The position numbers were made by a program, and so were the translations under genes. A stretch of 64,000 nucleotides of DNA from Hyphobacterium indicum (GTDB lineage Bacteria; Pseudomonadota; Alphaproteobacteria; Caulobacterales; Maricaulaceae): contig NZ_QBDX01000002.1 of assembly GCF_003129605.1 (NCBI RefSeq), positions 223,501 to 287,500 on the forward strand, read 5' to 3'. The notes under the pieces were generated by a model. The model saw only the letters and a list, made by a program, of their open reading frames with translations. It had not been told where the DNA came from and ran no database searches. Shown piece by piece: positions 8,690 to 18,604 of the stretch; position 1 is the stretch's first letter, and each line of letters opens with the position of its first letter.

Positions 8690-9235
8690 CTAGGCTGCCG
8701 GTTGGCCGCATTCGCCATAAGCCGCTTCCAGCTCTCCAAACCGGGGCCAGAATGAGGGCGGTGTTTCACCCGCAGCAACGGCGCTGAATATGTCGAGGTG
8801 CGTGTGCCAGCCGGCAGCTATGCCCCCAGCACCGGCAAGGCCCGAAAGGTCGTATTGCGTTAGCCGCAGGCAGGTGCCTTCACCGTCCTGTACCAGCTCG
8901 ATACGGACGCGCGACTTCGTTCCATCGGGTTCAAACATGGCGAATTCGACATGGTGCGGCTCATCAATGGCAATCAGTTCTCCCGAAAGCCGGACTTCAT
9001 CCGGGGAGTCGGCATACTTGGCTGGTATCGAATCACCCGGCAGGCACAGGTCACCGTTCCGAAAGACGAATTCGAGGCGTCCGCCGGGATTCAGCTCCCA
9101 TTCGCCACCCGCCAGCCATTTCGCGCGCTTTTCCGGATCAATAATCCAGCTCCAAAGTGCCGCTGGCGCAACATCGAAGCGCCGCTCGAAAACGAGTGTA
9201 TCGGGATCGGCCATCACGCCGTTTCTCATAGTCAT
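8690..9235 (-). CDS. SRPBCC (AHSA1-like) domain protein
   Basis: 181-aa START/Bet v1-like fold protein related to Activator of Hsp90 ATPase 1 homologues. The features seen are FERRFDVAPAALWSWIIDPEKRAKWLAGG at the N-terminus and the closing helix segment AGWHTHLDIFSAVAAG. Members bind hydrophobic ligands; no specific ligand is evident. Its start overlaps the stop of the upstream ArsR gene by 4 bp (ATGA), so the two are translationally coupled. ArsR-SRPBCC pairs are common, and the regulator usually controls the pair. A later ATG (MADPDT) eight codons in is an alternative start. Confidence 0.85.
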   Translation of the reverse strand: MTMRNGVMADPDTLVFERRFDVAPAALWSWIIDPEKRAKWLAGGEWELNPGGRLEFVFRNGDLCLPGDSIPAKYADSPDEVRLSGELIAIDEPHHVEFAMFEPDGTKSRVRIELVQDGEGTCLRLTQYDLSGLAGAGGIAAGWHTHLDIFSAVAAGETPPSFWPRFGELEAAYGECGQPAA

Positions 9236-9582
9236 TTCTGTTTCTCCCAGGATTGGTCTGACTGTTCATTGGCGATGGCATCATCCAGCGCATCGAGACG
9301 CCCGGCCCAGAAGCGCCGCTTGTCCTCAAACCAGCGCGCGGCCGCATCGAGGGTGCCCCGCTCGATCGAAATGCGCTGTTCACGCCAGACGCGCTGACGG
9401 CTTACCAGTCCGGCTCGCTCAAGAATCCGGACATGCTTTGAAATACCGGCCAGCGACATTTCGAAAGGCCCCGCCAACTCGGAGATGTTCGCCGGGCCAG
9501 CGCTGAGCCGGTCAAGAATCGCGCGCCGTGTGCCGTCTGCGAGCGCGGAAAGAGTGGTGTCGATATCAACGCCTGCCATCAT
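9232..9582 (-). CDS. ArsR-family winged-helix transcriptional regulator
   Basis: 116-aa regulator. It begins DTTLSALADGTRRAILDRLSAGPANISELA, then has the recognition helix region SLAGISKHVRILERAGLV and the wing RQRVWREQRISI. No cysteine metal-sensor motif is present (no CxC in the recognition helix), so it is probably not a metal sensor but the type coupled to SRPBCC proteins. It is the first gene of a two-gene unit. The 135-bp region to the divergent glutathione transferase gene holds its promoter; an AT-rich patch at 9590-9630 (ATTCATTAAACC...GGTAAAATGAATATGG) with ATTCATT/AATGAAT dyad symmetry is a candidate operator. Confidence 0.88.
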   Translation of the reverse strand: MMAGVDIDTTLSALADGTRRAILDRLSAGPANISELAGPFEMSLAGISKHVRILERAGLVSRQRVWREQRISIERGTLDAAARWFEDKRRFWAGRLDALDDAIANEQSDQSWEKQK

Positions 9583-9732
9583 TGCTACTCATTCATTAAA
9601 CCAATAGGTAAAATGAATATGGTAAGCCTTCCTGTCAAGACGGGTATCACGCAGGCGTGACATCCGGCCTGTCTTCAATACTTGCGGCGATCGCCTATAT
9701 GACCTGCGGGACACGAAATGCGAGGAAGCGGA

Positions 9733-10605
9733 ATGACCAGCACCAAATCATATGAACCACCCAAGGTCTGGACCTGGGAAAAGGACGACAATAACCGCTT
9801 CGCCAGCATCAACCGGCCTGTCTCCGGCGCGACCCACGACAAGGATCTGCCGGTCGGGAAACATCCGCTCCAGCTATACTCGCTGGCCACGCCCAATGGC
9901 GTGAAGGTCACCATCATGCTGGAGGAACTCCTCGAAAAGGGCATTACGGGTGCCGAATACGATGGGTGGCTGATCAATATCGGTGAAGGCGATCAGTTTT
10001 CCTCGGGCTTTGTCGACATCAATCCGAATTCCAAGATCCCGGCCCTGGCCGATCATTCCGGCAGCAAGCCCCGCCGGGTCTTCGAATCCGGATCGATTCT
10101 GGTCTACCTCGCCGAGAAATTCGGAGAATTCCTGCCCACCGATCCGGACCAGCGGACCGAAGTGTTCAACTGGCTGTTCTGGCAGATGGGATCCGCCCCG
10201 ATCCTGGGCGGCGGGTTTGGTCATTTCTATGCCTATGCCAACGAGAAGCAGAAATACCCGATTGACCGCTATGCGATGGAGGTCAAGCGTCAGCTCGACG
10301 TGCTCGATAGGACACTGGCCACCCGTGAGTTCATCGTAGGCGATGACTATACGATCGCCGACATGGCCATCATGCCCTGGTATGGCGCGCTGGCGAAGGG
10401 CCTGCTCTACGATGCCGGGGACTTCCTGTCGGTGCAGGACTACAAGCATGTCATCCGCTGGACGGACCAGATCCAGGCCCGCCCGGCCGTCAAACGCGGC
10501 CGTATGGTCAACCGGTCCTGGGGCGAGCCGGCCAGCCAGCTGCTGGAACGCCACGACGCGTCGGACTTCGAAACGCGGACGCAGGACAAGACCGGCACGG
10601 GCTGA
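9733..10605 (+). CDS. yghU: Glutathione S-transferase, YghU type
   Basis: 290-aa Nu-class glutathione transferase / disulfide-bond reductase of the YghU/YfcG group, cytosolic. The sequence closely follows E. coli YghU over its whole length: PPKVWTWEKD, INRPVSGATHDKDLPVGKHPLQLYS, TPNGVKVTIMLEELL, NPNSKIPAL, ESGSILVYLAEKFG, GGGFGHFY and RHDASDFET. The thioredoxin-like domain covers about 45-130 and the helical domain the rest. The Thr-Pro-Asn-Gly in the first domain is the site where family members bind glutathione. An in-frame ATG at 9718 exists, but the ATG at 9733 has GAGGA at 9722-9726 with good spacing. Confidence 0.92.
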   Translation: MTSTKSYEPPKVWTWEKDDNNRFASINRPVSGATHDKDLPVGKHPLQLYSLATPNGVKVTIMLEELLEKGITGAEYDGWLINIGEGDQFSSGFVDINPNSKIPALADHSGSKPRRVFESGSILVYLAEKFGEFLPTDPDQRTEVFNWLFWQMGSAPILGGGFGHFYAYANEKQKYPIDRYAMEVKRQLDVLDRTLATREFIVGDDYTIADMAIMPWYGALAKGLLYDAGDFLSVQDYKHVIRWTDQIQARPAVKRGRMVNRSWGEPASQLLERHDASDFETRTQDKTGTG

Positions 10606-10628
10606 ACAAATCAGCTGGATCAAGAGAG

Positions 10629-10653
10629 AGCCGTCCTTCGGGGCGGCTTTTTT
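10629..10653 (+). terminator. Rho-independent terminator of yghU
   Basis: AGCCGTCC (10629-10636), a TTCG tetraloop, GGGCGGCT (10641-10648) and six T form a textbook terminator 23 bp after the yghU stop. Confidence 0.85.
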
Positions 10654-10748
10654 ACGGATGCACAGCCCAATTTCTGCAAACCATTCGCAACTACTGAAAA
10701 ATCAACATATTGAGCGGAATTGTCCCGCACAAAAGCCGCCATTTCGCC

Positions 10749-10815
10749 TTGCGGGTGAAGTCGGCTCGCACTAGCTTCCGGCCCGACCGTGCGGGGGCTA
10801 TTGGTCAGGCCTGAC
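10749..10815 (+). promoter_or_regulatory. Candidate nuo operon promoter and palindrome
   Basis: TTGCGG (10749-10754) and TAGCTT (10772-10777) are 17 bp apart and could be the nuo promoter. The 12-bp perfect palindrome GTCAGGCCTGAC lies at 10804-10815, downstream of it and 54 bp before nuoA, where a regulator could bind. Both are inferred from pattern only. Confidence 0.3.
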
Positions 10816-10868
10816 TCGCGATTCCGCGAAGGCCAGCCCACGCACATCAGCTATCGGGGCGATCCGTC

Positions 10869-11234
10869 ATGAATGCGCTTCTGCTCGAATATCTGCCGAT
10901 TATCATTTTTCTGGGAATCGCTGCTGCTATGGGCATTGGCTTCATGCTGGCGGCCTGGGTTCTGGCACCGTCAAAGCCGGATCCGGAAAAGGTATCGACA
11001 TATGAGTGCGGGTTCGAGGCTTTTGACGATGCCCGCATGAAATTCGACGTGCGATTCTATCTCGTGGCGATTCTTTTCATCATCTTCGATCTGGAAGTGG
11101 CCTTCCTGTTCCCCTGGGCCGTGACGCTCGGAGAGACCGGCCTGTTTGCCTTCTGGTCGATGATGGTGTTCCTCGGTGTTCTGACCGTGGGCTTCATCTA
11201 CGAGTGGAAAAAAGGCGCGTTGGAGTGGGAGTAG
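10869..11234 (+). CDS. nuoA: NADH-quinone oxidoreductase subunit A
   Basis: Small three-TM subunit of proton-pumping complex I. The 121-aa protein has TM1 at about 6-32, the loop with the family signature [20 protein letters not shown] (the Cys-containing loop that moves during turnover), TM2 at about 60-80 ([19 protein letters not shown]) and TM3 at about 88-110. First gene of the nuo operon; nuoB starts 3 bp later. Confidence 0.97.
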   Translation: MNALLLEYLPIIIFLGIAAAMGIGFMLAAWVLAPSKPDPEKVSTYECGFEAFDDARMKFDVRFYLVAILFIIFDLEVAFLFPWAVTLGETGLFAFWSMMVFLGVLTVGFIYEWKKGALEWE

Positions 11235-11237
11235 AAC

Positions 11238-11804
11238 ATGGCTGAGAACACGATAATTCCTGCGGGTTCTGCTGGCCGTGCGGCCACCCCGCATTATGAC
11301 CCGAACAAGCACGACCCCTTCTTCGATGGTGTCTCCGATGCGCTGGCCGACAAGGGTTTTGTCGTGGCGGCCGCCGATGACCTCATCACCTGGGCGCGGA
11401 CCGGCTCCCTGATGTGGATGACATTCGGCCTCGCCTGCTGCGCCGTCGAGATGATGCAGGCGGCCATGCCCCGCTATGATGTCGAACGCTTCGGATTTGC
11501 GCCGCGCGCCTCCCCGCGCCAGTCCGACGTGATGATTGTGGCCGGCACGCTCACCAACAAGATGGCCCCTGCGCTGCGCAAGGTTTACGACCAGATGCCC
11601 GAGCCGCGCTATGTCATCTCCATGGGCTCCTGCGCCAATGGCGGCGGTTATTATCATTATTCCTATGCCGTGGTGCGCGGCTGTGACCGGATCGTTCCGG
11701 TTGATGTCTATGTGCCGGGATGCCCGCCGACCGCCGAAGCGCTGGTCTATGGCATCATGCAGTTGCAGAAGAAAATCCGCCGGGAAGGATCGATCGAACG
11801 ATGA
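11238..11804 (+). CDS. nuoB: NADH-quinone oxidoreductase subunit B
   Basis: 188-aa peripheral-arm subunit that carries the terminal [4Fe-4S] cluster N2. Ligands are the tandem CysCys in [11 protein letters not shown], the Cys in [12 protein letters not shown] and the Cys in [12 protein letters not shown]. The N-terminal part (1-50) is variable, as in other alphaproteobacteria. The stop overlaps the nuoC start by 4 bp (ATGA). Confidence 0.97.
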   Translation: MAENTIIPAGSAGRAATPHYDPNKHDPFFDGVSDALADKGFVVAAADDLITWARTGSLMWMTFGLACCAVEMMQAAMPRYDVERFGFAPRASPRQSDVMIVAGTLTNKMAPALRKVYDQMPEPRYVISMGSCANGGGYYHYSYAVVRGCDRIVPVDVYVPGCPPTAEALVYGIMQLQKKIRREGSIER

Positions 11805-12412
11805 GCGAACGATTGAAGGAACTCGGCGAGCATATTTCGCATCACCTGGATTCCGCCATCCGGGAATGGTCAGTCGATTTTGGTGAGCTGAATGTCAGCA
11901 TCTATTCGGACCGTGTCGAGGAAGTGATCAAATTCCTGCGCGATGACCGCGGCTGCCGCTTCACCACGCTGATCGATATCTGTGGCGTCGATTACCCGGC
12001 CCGCGCCGAGCGTTTCGATGTCGTCTACCACCTTCTGTCGATGAATCTGAACCATCGCATCCGCATCCGGACGTCGACCGACGAGGAAAAACCCGTCGCG
12101 TCCATCTCGGATATTTTCCCGGTCGCCAACTGGTTCGAGCGCGAGGCGTTCGACATGTATGGCATCGTGTTCTCCGGCCATCCGGATCTGCGCCGCATCC
12201 TGACCGATTACGGCTTTACCGGCCATCCGCTGCGCAAGGATTTCCCGCTGTCCGGCTATGTCGAAGTGCGCTGGGATGACGAGGAAAAACGCGTCGTCTA
12301 CGAGCCGGTCGAACTGGTTCAGGAATATCGCGATTTCGATTTCCTCTCCCCGTGGGAAGGCGCCAGATACGTGCTGCCGGGTGACGAGAAAGCCAAGGGG
12401 GAGGGCGCGTAA
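11801..12412 (+). CDS. nuoC: NADH-quinone oxidoreductase subunit C
   Basis: 203-aa 30-kDa subunit of the complex I peripheral arm; no cofactor. It is recognised by [22 protein letters not shown] and [24 protein letters not shown]. It is separate from nuoD, not fused as in E. coli. An upstream in-frame start at 11720 would lie inside nuoB; the ATG at 11801 overlapping the nuoB stop is chosen. Its TAA shares one base with the ATG of the following GFA-domain gene (TAATG). Confidence 0.96.
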   Translation: MSERLKELGEHISHHLDSAIREWSVDFGELNVSIYSDRVEEVIKFLRDDRGCRFTTLIDICGVDYPARAERFDVVYHLLSMNLNHRIRIRTSTDEEKPVASISDIFPVANWFEREAFDMYGIVFSGHPDLRRILTDYGFTGHPLRKDFPLSGYVEVRWDDEEKRVVYEPVELVQEYRDFDFLSPWEGARYVLPGDEKAKGEGA

Positions 12413-12843
12413 TGTCTGCTCCTGTTAAGGGAAGCTGCTTGTGCGGCGCGGTAACGTTTTCGGCCCGGCTGAAAAACCAACATGTGGATGCCTGCCATTG
12501 CGGCATGTGCCGTAAATGGGGCGGTGGCCCCTTCATGAATGTCATGGCCGCTGCGGCACCTGTGTTCGAGACCGATGCCCAGCTTGGCATTTACAATTCA
12601 TCGGACTGGGCCGAGCGCCTGTTCTGCAAGAATTGCGGCTCGTCCCTGATGTGGCGGATGAAAGCCGATCTCGATCAGGTTGCGATTGCCGCGTCGGCGG
12701 TTCTGCTGTCGAGCGAAGCAGATTTTCGTTTGCAGGTCTTTATCGACGAGAAGCCGGCCTATTACGATTTCGCCAATGACACCCGCAAAATGACCGGCCC
12801 CGAATTGATCGCAGCGTTTCAGAGCGGGGAGAGCATTTCATGA
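12412..12843 (+). CDS. GFA-domain (CENP-V/Gfa fold) zinc protein inserted in the nuo operon
   Basis: 143-aa protein of the glutathione-dependent formaldehyde-activating (GFA) domain family. Zinc-binding cysteines are in the family arrangement: C9-x-C11 (SCLCGAVTF), C28-H-C30-x2-C33 ([12 protein letters not shown]) and C72-x2-C75 (FCKNCGSS). GFA proteins bind two structural/catalytic zincs and may act on S-hydroxymethylglutathione or other thiol adducts; the true substrate of most members is unknown. It lies between nuoC and nuoD and is locked into the operon: its ATG shares a base with the nuoC stop and its TGA overlaps the nuoD ATG (ATGA). It is not a known complex I subunit. Confidence 0.88.
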   Translation: MSAPVKGSCLCGAVTFSARLKNQHVDACHCGMCRKWGGGPFMNVMAAAAPVFETDAQLGIYNSSDWAERLFCKNCGSSLMWRMKADLDQVAIAASAVLLSSEADFRLQVFIDEKPAYYDFANDTRKMTGPELIAAFQSGESIS

Positions 12844-14057
12844 CCGACCTGACCAACCCCGAAAACATGGAACAGCTCGACGACCGCAAATTCACGATCA
12901 ATTTCGGTCCCCAGCACCCGGCGGCCCACGGCGTGTTGCGCCTCGTGCTGGAGCTGGATGGCGAGATCGTCGACCGCGTCGATCCGCATATCGGCCTGCT
13001 TCACCGCGGTACCGAGAAGCTGCTGGAACACAAGACCTATCTGCAGGGAATCGGTTATTTCGACCGGCTCGACTATGTCGCGCCGATGAATCAGGAACAT
13101 GCCTTCTGCATGGCTGTGGAAAAGCTGGCCGGCATTCCCGTTCCGGTGCGCGGCGAATATATCCGCGTCCTCTATTGCGAGATCGGCCGCATCCTGTCGC
13201 ACATTCTGAACGTCACCACGCAGGCGCTGGACGTGGGCGCGCTGACCCCGCCCGTCTGGGGTTTTGAAGAGCGCGAAAAGCTGATGGTTTTCTATGAGCG
13301 CGCGTCCGGCTCGCGCATGCACGCGCATTATTTCCGCCCGGGCGGTGTCCACCAGGACCTGCCGCCGAAGCTGATCGAGGATATCGGTGAGTGGTGCGAA
13401 CAATTTCCGGCCAAGCTCAAGGACATCGACAACCTTCTGACCGAAAACCGGATTTTCAAGCAGCGCAATGTCGATATCGGCGTGGTGTCGAAGGAAGAAG
13501 CGCTGGAATGGGGCTTTTCCGGCGTCATGGTGCGCGGCTCCGGCATGGCCTGGGATTTGCGCCGCGCCCAGCCCTATTCGGTCTATGACGAGCTGGATTT
13601 CAACATCCCCGTTGGCAAGAACGGGGATTGCTGGGACCGCTATCTGATCCGCATCGAGGAGATGCTGGAATCGGTCAAGATCATGAAGCAATGCGTGGAA
13701 TGGCTGTCGCGCGCGGAAAATGCCGGCGAAGTCCTGCCCACCCATTCCAAATTCGCCCCGCCGCGCCGCGCCGAGATGAAGCAATCGATGGAAGCCCTGA
13801 TCCATCACTTCAAACTCTACACCGAAGGCGTTCATGTCCCGGCCGGTGAGGCCTATGTCGCTGTGGAAGCGCCCAAGGGCGAATTCGGCGTCTATCTGGT
13901 TGCCGACGGCACCAACAAGCCCTATCGCGTGAAGATTCGCGCGCCGGGCTTTGCCCACCTGGCCGCCATGGATCACATCAATCGGGGCCACCAGCTGGCG
14001 GACGTGTCCGCCATCCTGGGCTCGCTGGATATCGTGTTCGGAGAAATCGACCGCTAA
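12840..14057 (+). CDS. nuoD: NADH-quinone oxidoreductase subunit D
   Basis: 405-aa 49-kDa subunit that forms the quinone-binding cavity together with NuoB. Hallmarks are [23 protein letters not shown] (quinone-site His), [27 protein letters not shown], the [15 protein letters not shown] segment, and a C-terminus ending in [12 protein letters not shown]. Its stop shares one base with the ATG of the following lipoprotein gene. Confidence 0.97.
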   Translation: MTDLTNPENMEQLDDRKFTINFGPQHPAAHGVLRLVLELDGEIVDRVDPHIGLLHRGTEKLLEHKTYLQGIGYFDRLDYVAPMNQEHAFCMAVEKLAGIPVPVRGEYIRVLYCEIGRILSHILNVTTQALDVGALTPPVWGFEEREKLMVFYERASGSRMHAHYFRPGGVHQDLPPKLIEDIGEWCEQFPAKLKDIDNLLTENRIFKQRNVDIGVVSKEEALEWGFSGVMVRGSGMAWDLRRAQPYSVYDELDFNIPVGKNGDCWDRYLIRIEEMLESVKIMKQCVEWLSRAENAGEVLPTHSKFAPPRRAEMKQSMEALIHHFKLYTEGVHVPAGEAYVAVEAPKGEFGVYLVADGTNKPYRVKIRAPGFAHLAAMDHINRGHQLADVSAILGSLDIVFGEIDR

Positions 14058-14503
14058 TGCTGCGTGCTTTTGTCATACTGATCGTGCCGATCGCCGTCAT
14101 GGCTTGCTCCCCCCGCGATGAGGGCGCGCTGCATGCGCAGATCGCGGAATCGATCGGCAATCAGCCACCCTATTCGGCTGTCGGTGTGATCGGCTGTTCA
14201 GGCGGTACTGCAGAAGTCCAATGCATGGGCTGCGTGCTGACCGCCTTTGAACCCGGGGATCTGGATAATCGCGTTTATGCCGAAATCCAAGAATACAATT
14301 TCCGAGCCGAGGACGAGGCGGGGCTGGACCTGATCTCGTTTGGTGGCGCTTACGGAATTGAGCAGATTCAACATGACGGCACGCGGGCAGGCGTCGCCGA
14401 AGCTCTGCTGGCCGGCCGGGAGTGGTGCGACGGACAGGGTGTTACGGACTGGTTTGTCGAGAATGACACCGTCGCCGAGACGTATGAAGGAGGCGCGCGA
14501 TGA
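14057..14503 (+). CDS. Predicted lipoprotein of unknown function inside the nuo operon
   Basis: Unrecognised 148-aa protein. Residues 1-16 form a hydrophobic signal sequence ending in a lipobox (V14-M15-A16-C17), so export and lipid anchoring at C17 are predicted. The mature part has four more cysteines, C47, C56, C59 and C124, enough for two disulfides in the periplasm; the C56-x2-C59 spacing is notable. The domain is acidic and small. Start and stop overlap nuoD (1 bp) and nuoE (ATGA, 4 bp), so it is co-translated with complex I subunits. It could be an assembly or accessory factor, but nothing in the sequence proves this. No family is recognised. Confidence 0.75.
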   Translation: MLRAFVILIVPIAVMACSPRDEGALHAQIAESIGNQPPYSAVGVIGCSGGTAEVQCMGCVLTAFEPGDLDNRVYAEIQEYNFRAEDEAGLDLISFGGAYGIEQIQHDGTRAGVAEALLAGREWCDGQGVTDWFVENDTVAETYEGGAR

Positions 14504-15174
14504 GCGCTCGCAAAATTGCTCTCGACCAACCGGAAAGCTTCTCGTTTTCAAAGGAAAGCGAGAAAGAAATAAAGTTCTGGTTGAACAAGTATCCGGAAGC
14601 CAAGAAGGCCTCTGCCGTCATTCCCATGCTGTGGATTGCGCAAAAGCAGGAGGGCTGGGTATCCGAACCGGCCATGCGCGAAATCGCCGACCGTCTGGAC
14701 ATGCCGAAAATCCGGGTGATGGAGGTTGCGACCTTCTACACCATGTTCAATCTCGAACCGGCCGGGGAACACCTGATCCAGCTCTGCGGCACCACGCCCT
14801 GCTGGCTGCGCGGTGCGGAGGACCTCAAGAAGGTCTGCGCCGAGAAAATCGGCCCCAGGGGCCAGGTCTCGGCTGATGGCAAGCTGTCCTGGATGGAAGT
14901 GGAATGCCTGGGCGCCTGCGCCAATGCGCCCATGGTGCAGATCGCCAACAAGGCGGGCGATCACTATTATGAAGACCTGACGGCCGAGACGATGGGCCGG
15001 ATCATTGACGATCTCGTGGCCGGCAAGACGCCGAAGCCGGGCTCCCAGACCGGCCGGTCCTGTTCGGAGGCCGAAGGGGGTTCCATGGCGCTGACCGATG
15101 GCGCGCTCTATGACGGATCGCTGGCGAAGAAAGTCAAATTGCCGAATACGAGCCCCAAGAAGGAAAAGGCCTGA
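14500..15174 (+). CDS. nuoE: NADH-quinone oxidoreductase subunit E
   Basis: 224-aa 24-kDa subunit with the [2Fe-2S] cluster N1a in a thioredoxin-like fold. Cluster ligands are CGTTPC (C-x4-C) and CLGAC (C-x3-C). It is longer than E. coli NuoE (166 aa) because of a polar C-terminal extension after about residue 165, a feature also known from other alphaproteobacterial Nqo2 proteins. An AAGGAGG ribosome-binding site lies inside the end of the preceding gene. Confidence 0.96.
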   Translation: MSARKIALDQPESFSFSKESEKEIKFWLNKYPEAKKASAVIPMLWIAQKQEGWVSEPAMREIADRLDMPKIRVMEVATFYTMFNLEPAGEHLIQLCGTTPCWLRGAEDLKKVCAEKIGPRGQVSADGKLSWMEVECLGACANAPMVQIANKAGDHYYEDLTAETMGRIIDDLVAGKTPKPGSQTGRSCSEAEGGSMALTDGALYDGSLAKKVKLPNTSPKKEKA

Positions 15175-15176
15175 TC

Positions 15177-16487
15177 ATGGTTCAACTTCTTGAAGATAAA
15201 GACCGTATTTTCCTGAACTTGTTCGGCCGGGAAAATCCGGGCCTGGACGCCGCGAAACAACGCGGCGCCTGGAATGCCACGAAAGACATGATCGATATGG
15301 GTCCGGAATGGATCGTTGATCAGGTCAAGGCCTCAGGCTTGCGCGGCCGGGGCGGGGCGGGCTTCCCGACCGGCCTCAAATGGTCATTCATGCCGAAGGA
15401 AGTCGGCGCACGCCCGCACTATCTGGTCGTCAATGCGGATGAATCCGAGCCGGGCACCTGCAAGGACCGCGAGATCATGCGCAATGATCCGCACCTCCTA
15501 ATCGAGGGCTGCCTGGTTGCTTCCTTCGCGATGCGCGCCAAGGCCTGCTACATCTATATCCGCGGTGAATATGTCGACGAACGCATCGCGCTCGAAAAGG
15601 CCATCAAGGAAGCTTATGACGCCAAGCTGATCGGCAAGAACAATATCCATGGCTGGGACTTCGACTGCTACGTCCACCATGGCGCGGGTGCCTATATCTG
15701 CGGCGAGGAAACCGCTTTGCTCGAAAGCCTGGAAGGCAAGAAGGGCCAGCCGCGCCTGAAGCCGCCTTTCCCGGCCAATGCCGGCCTTTATGGCTGCCCG
15801 ACCACGGTCAACAATGTCGAATCCATTGCCGTCGCGCCGACCATTATCCGCCGCGGCGCGGAGTGGTTTGCGGGCTTTGGCCGGCAGGGCAATACCGGCA
15901 CCAAGGTATTCTCGATTTCCGGCCATGTGAACAAGCCGTGCAATATCGAGGAGACCATGTCCATCCCGCTGAAAACGCTGATTGAAACCCATGCGGGTGG
16001 CGTGCGCGGCGGCTGGGATAATCTCAAGGCCGTCATTCCGGGCGGCTCGTCCGTGCCTTGCATCCCGGCCGACACCTGCACCGACATTCTGATGGATTTC
16101 GACGCGCTGCGCGATGTGAAATCCGGCCTCGGCACAGCAGCGGTCATCGTGATGGACAAGTCCACCGACATCATCAAGGCGATCGCGCGCATCTCCTATT
16201 TCTACAAGCATGAAAGCTGTGGCCAGTGCACGCCGTGCCGCGAGGGCACGGGCTGGATGTGGCGCGTGCTGGAGCGCATGGCGCGCGGCGAGAGCTCGAC
16301 GGACGAGATCGACAAGCTCCTGGACGTGGCCAGCCAGGTCGAAGGCCACACCATCTGCGCCCTCGGTGATGCCGCGGCCTGGCCGGTCCAGGGTCTGATC
16401 CGGCATTTCCGCCACGAGATCCAGGACCGCATCAATACCTATCGCGCCGGCAAGCCGGTCACGGTGTCACAGATGGCCGCGGAGTAG
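15177..16487 (+). CDS. nuoF: NADH-quinone oxidoreductase subunit F
   Basis: 436-aa 51-kDa subunit with the NADH and FMN sites and cluster N3. The FMN/NADH-binding glycine-rich stretch is [16 protein letters not shown], with a second at [19 protein letters not shown]. [4Fe-4S] ligands are [12 protein letters not shown] plus the Cys in [12 protein letters not shown]. It begins 2 bp after the nuoE stop. Confidence 0.97.
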   Translation: MVQLLEDKDRIFLNLFGRENPGLDAAKQRGAWNATKDMIDMGPEWIVDQVKASGLRGRGGAGFPTGLKWSFMPKEVGARPHYLVVNADESEPGTCKDREIMRNDPHLLIEGCLVASFAMRAKACYIYIRGEYVDERIALEKAIKEAYDAKLIGKNNIHGWDFDCYVHHGAGAYICGEETALLESLEGKKGQPRLKPPFPANAGLYGCPTTVNNVESIAVAPTIIRRGAEWFAGFGRQGNTGTKVFSISGHVNKPCNIEETMSIPLKTLIETHAGGVRGGWDNLKAVIPGGSSVPCIPADTCTDILMDFDALRDVKSGLGTAAVIVMDKSTDIIKAIARISYFYKHESCGQCTPCREGTGWMWRVLERMARGESSTDEIDKLLDVASQVEGHTICALGDAAAWPVQGLIRHFRHEIQDRINTYRAGKPVTVSQMAAE

Positions 16488-16496
16488 GGGAATAAT

Positions 16497-18599
16497 ATGA
16501 CCGATAATCTCCGCACCATCATCATCGACGGCGAGGAAATCGACGTCCCGAACCATTACACGCTGCTGCAGGCCGCCGAGGCGGCGGGCAAGGAAATCCC
16601 GCGCTTCTGTTATCACGAGCGCCTGTCCGTGGCGGGCAATTGCCGCATGTGCCTGGTCGAGCTGGTCGGTGCGCCGAAACCGGCGGCCTCCTGCGCCATG
16701 AATGTGTCGGACATGCGCGGCGGGCCGAATGGCGAACCGCCGGCAATGAATACCGCTTCGCCCATGGTGAAGAAGGCGCGCGAAGGCGTCATGGAATTCC
16801 TGCTGATCAATCACCCGCTCGATTGCCCGATCTGCGATCAGGGCGGCGAGTGCGATCTGCAGGACCAGGCCATGGCCTATGGCCGGCCCGGCACCCGCTA
16901 TACCGAGAACAAGCGCGCCGTCGAAGACAAGAATATGGGGCCGCTGATCAAGACGATCATGACCCGTTGCATCCAGTGTACGCGCTGTGTGCGCTTTGTG
17001 ACCGAAGTCGCGGGCTCGCCGGAAATCGGCATGCTCAATCGCGGCGAGGATGCCGAGATCACAACCTATCTGGAAGCCGCCGTTGAGTCCGAACTCTCCG
17101 GCAATGTCATCGATCTCTGCCCGGTCGGCGCGCTGACCTCCAAGCCCTATGCCTATAATGCGCGGCCCTGGGAGTTGAAGAAGACCGAAACCATCGACGT
17201 GATGGACGCCATGGGCTCCTGGATTCGTGTGGACAGCCGCGGCCCGGGCGTTCTGCGCATCATGCCGCGCGTCAATGACGAGATTAATGAGGAATGGATC
17301 TCGGACAAAACCCGTTTCATCTGGGACGGCCTGCAGCGCCAACGTCTTGATGCGCCCTATGCCCGCAAGGACGGCAAGCTGGTCCCGGTCAGCTGGGAAG
17401 AAGCGCTCGGCCTCGCAGCTGAAAAACTGTCCGGAAACGCGAAGCAGATCGGCGTCATCGCCGGCGATCTCAATTCCATCGAAGAATTGAAGGCTGCCAA
17501 GGACCTGTTCGACGCGCTTGGCGTGACCTCCATTGATGGCCGCCAGGACGGTGCGAAGCTGGGCACTGGTCCGCGGGAAAGCTGGCTCTTCAACTCCACC
17601 ATTGCCGGGATTGACGAGGCTGATGCCATCCTTCTGGTCGGCACGGATCCGCGCCTCGAAGCGCCGGTGCTCAATGCCCGTATACGCCGCGCCTGGCTGG
17701 AACGCGACGTCAAGGTCGGCGTGATTGGCGAGACCGGTGATCTGACGTATCCGTTCGAGCAGATCGGCAGCGGCCCGGAAGACCTGAAAGGTTTTGGCGG
17801 CAAGCGCTCCGGCTTCACCAAGACCCTGAAAGATGCCGAAAAGCCGATGATTATCGTCGGTATGGGCGCTCTGGCCCGCAAGGATGGCGCACAGGTGCTG
17901 CGGGCCGCCGGAGAGCTCGCGGCCAAGGTCGGCGCGGTCAAGGATGGCTGGAACGGCTTCAACGTGCTGCAAACAGCAGCTTCGCGCGTCGGTGCGCTGG
18001 ATCTCGGCTTCGTGCCTGGCAAGGGCGGCAAGGACGCAGGCGGCATCCAGGCCGCGGCAAAGTCCGGCAAGATGGACACCGTCGTGCTGATGGGCGCGGA
18101 CGAGATCGACGCAGATTTCGGCAAGGCCTTCGTCATCTATATCGGCCATCACGGCGATCGCGGCGCCCATCGCGCCGACCTGATCCTGCCGGGTGCGGCC
18201 TATACCGAGAAAAAGGGCATGTGGGCCAATATGGAAGGCCGCGTGCAATTCAATGCCCGTGCCGTCTTCCCGAAAGGCGAGGCGAAAGAGGACTGGGCGA
18301 TTTTCCGCGCCCTGTCCGATCGTCTGGACAAGACCCTGCCCTACAATTCGCTGGAAGAATTGCGTGAGAAACTGATTGCCGATCATCCGGTTTTCGGTGG
18401 CATTGATCACGCGCCGGGCCATGCCACAGCCGCTGAATTTGATGTGGCGTCCATTGGCGAAGCGGGCGATATGGGCACCGAACCCTTCCGGTCGGCCGTG
18501 ACCGACTTCTATCTCACGAACGCAATCGCACGGGCCTCGAAAACCATGGCGGACTGTTCGGCACTCAAATCAGCGCCTCACGCGCAAGCGGCGGAGTAG
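16497..18599 (+). CDS. nuoG: NADH-quinone oxidoreductase subunit G
   Basis: 700-aa 75-kDa subunit. The N-terminal ferredoxin domain binds N1b ([15 protein letters not shown] and CAMN). Next come the His/Cys ligands of N5 ([15 protein letters not shown]), then N4 (RCIQCTRC and DLCPVGAL). A molybdopterin-oxidoreductase-like domain (about 220-640) follows and is catalytically dead in this family. Length is typical of alphaproteobacteria. nuoH starts 5 bp later. Confidence 0.97.
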   Translation: MTDNLRTIIIDGEEIDVPNHYTLLQAAEAAGKEIPRFCYHERLSVAGNCRMCLVELVGAPKPAASCAMNVSDMRGGPNGEPPAMNTASPMVKKAREGVMEFLLINHPLDCPICDQGGECDLQDQAMAYGRPGTRYTENKRAVEDKNMGPLIKTIMTRCIQCTRCVRFVTEVAGSPEIGMLNRGEDAEITTYLEAAVESELSGNVIDLCPVGALTSKPYAYNARPWELKKTETIDVMDAMGSWIRVDSRGPGVLRIMPRVNDEINEEWISDKTRFIWDGLQRQRLDAPYARKDGKLVPVSWEEALGLAAEKLSGNAKQIGVIAGDLNSIEELKAAKDLFDALGVTSIDGRQDGAKLGTGPRESWLFNSTIAGIDEADAILLVGTDPRLEAPVLNARIRRAWLERDVKVGVIGETGDLTYPFEQIGSGPEDLKGFGGKRSGFTKTLKDAEKPMIIVGMGALARKDGAQVLRAAGELAAKVGAVKDGWNGFNVLQTAASRVGALDLGFVPGKGGKDAGGIQAAAKSGKMDTVVLMGADEIDADFGKAFVIYIGHHGDRGAHRADLILPGAAYTEKKGMWANMEGRVQFNARAVFPKGEAKEDWAIFRALSDRLDKTLPYNSLEELREKLIADHPVFGGIDHAPGHATAAEFDVASIGEAGDMGTEPFRSAVTDFYLTNAIARASKTMADCSALKSAPHAQAAE

Positions 18600-18604
18600 G
18601 GGAG

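Noticed and set aside
8592-8693. Open stretch reading CGLCLFIGGGLAWWFRRKGWF before a stop, like the tail of a small membrane protein
   Set aside because: No start codon of any usual type exists between the preceding in-frame stop (8589) and this stretch; it could be a gene remnant but cannot be supported.
10658-10774. 38-codon ORF between yghU and nuoA
   Set aside because: Begins within the terminator tail, has no ribosome-binding site and no recognisable composition.
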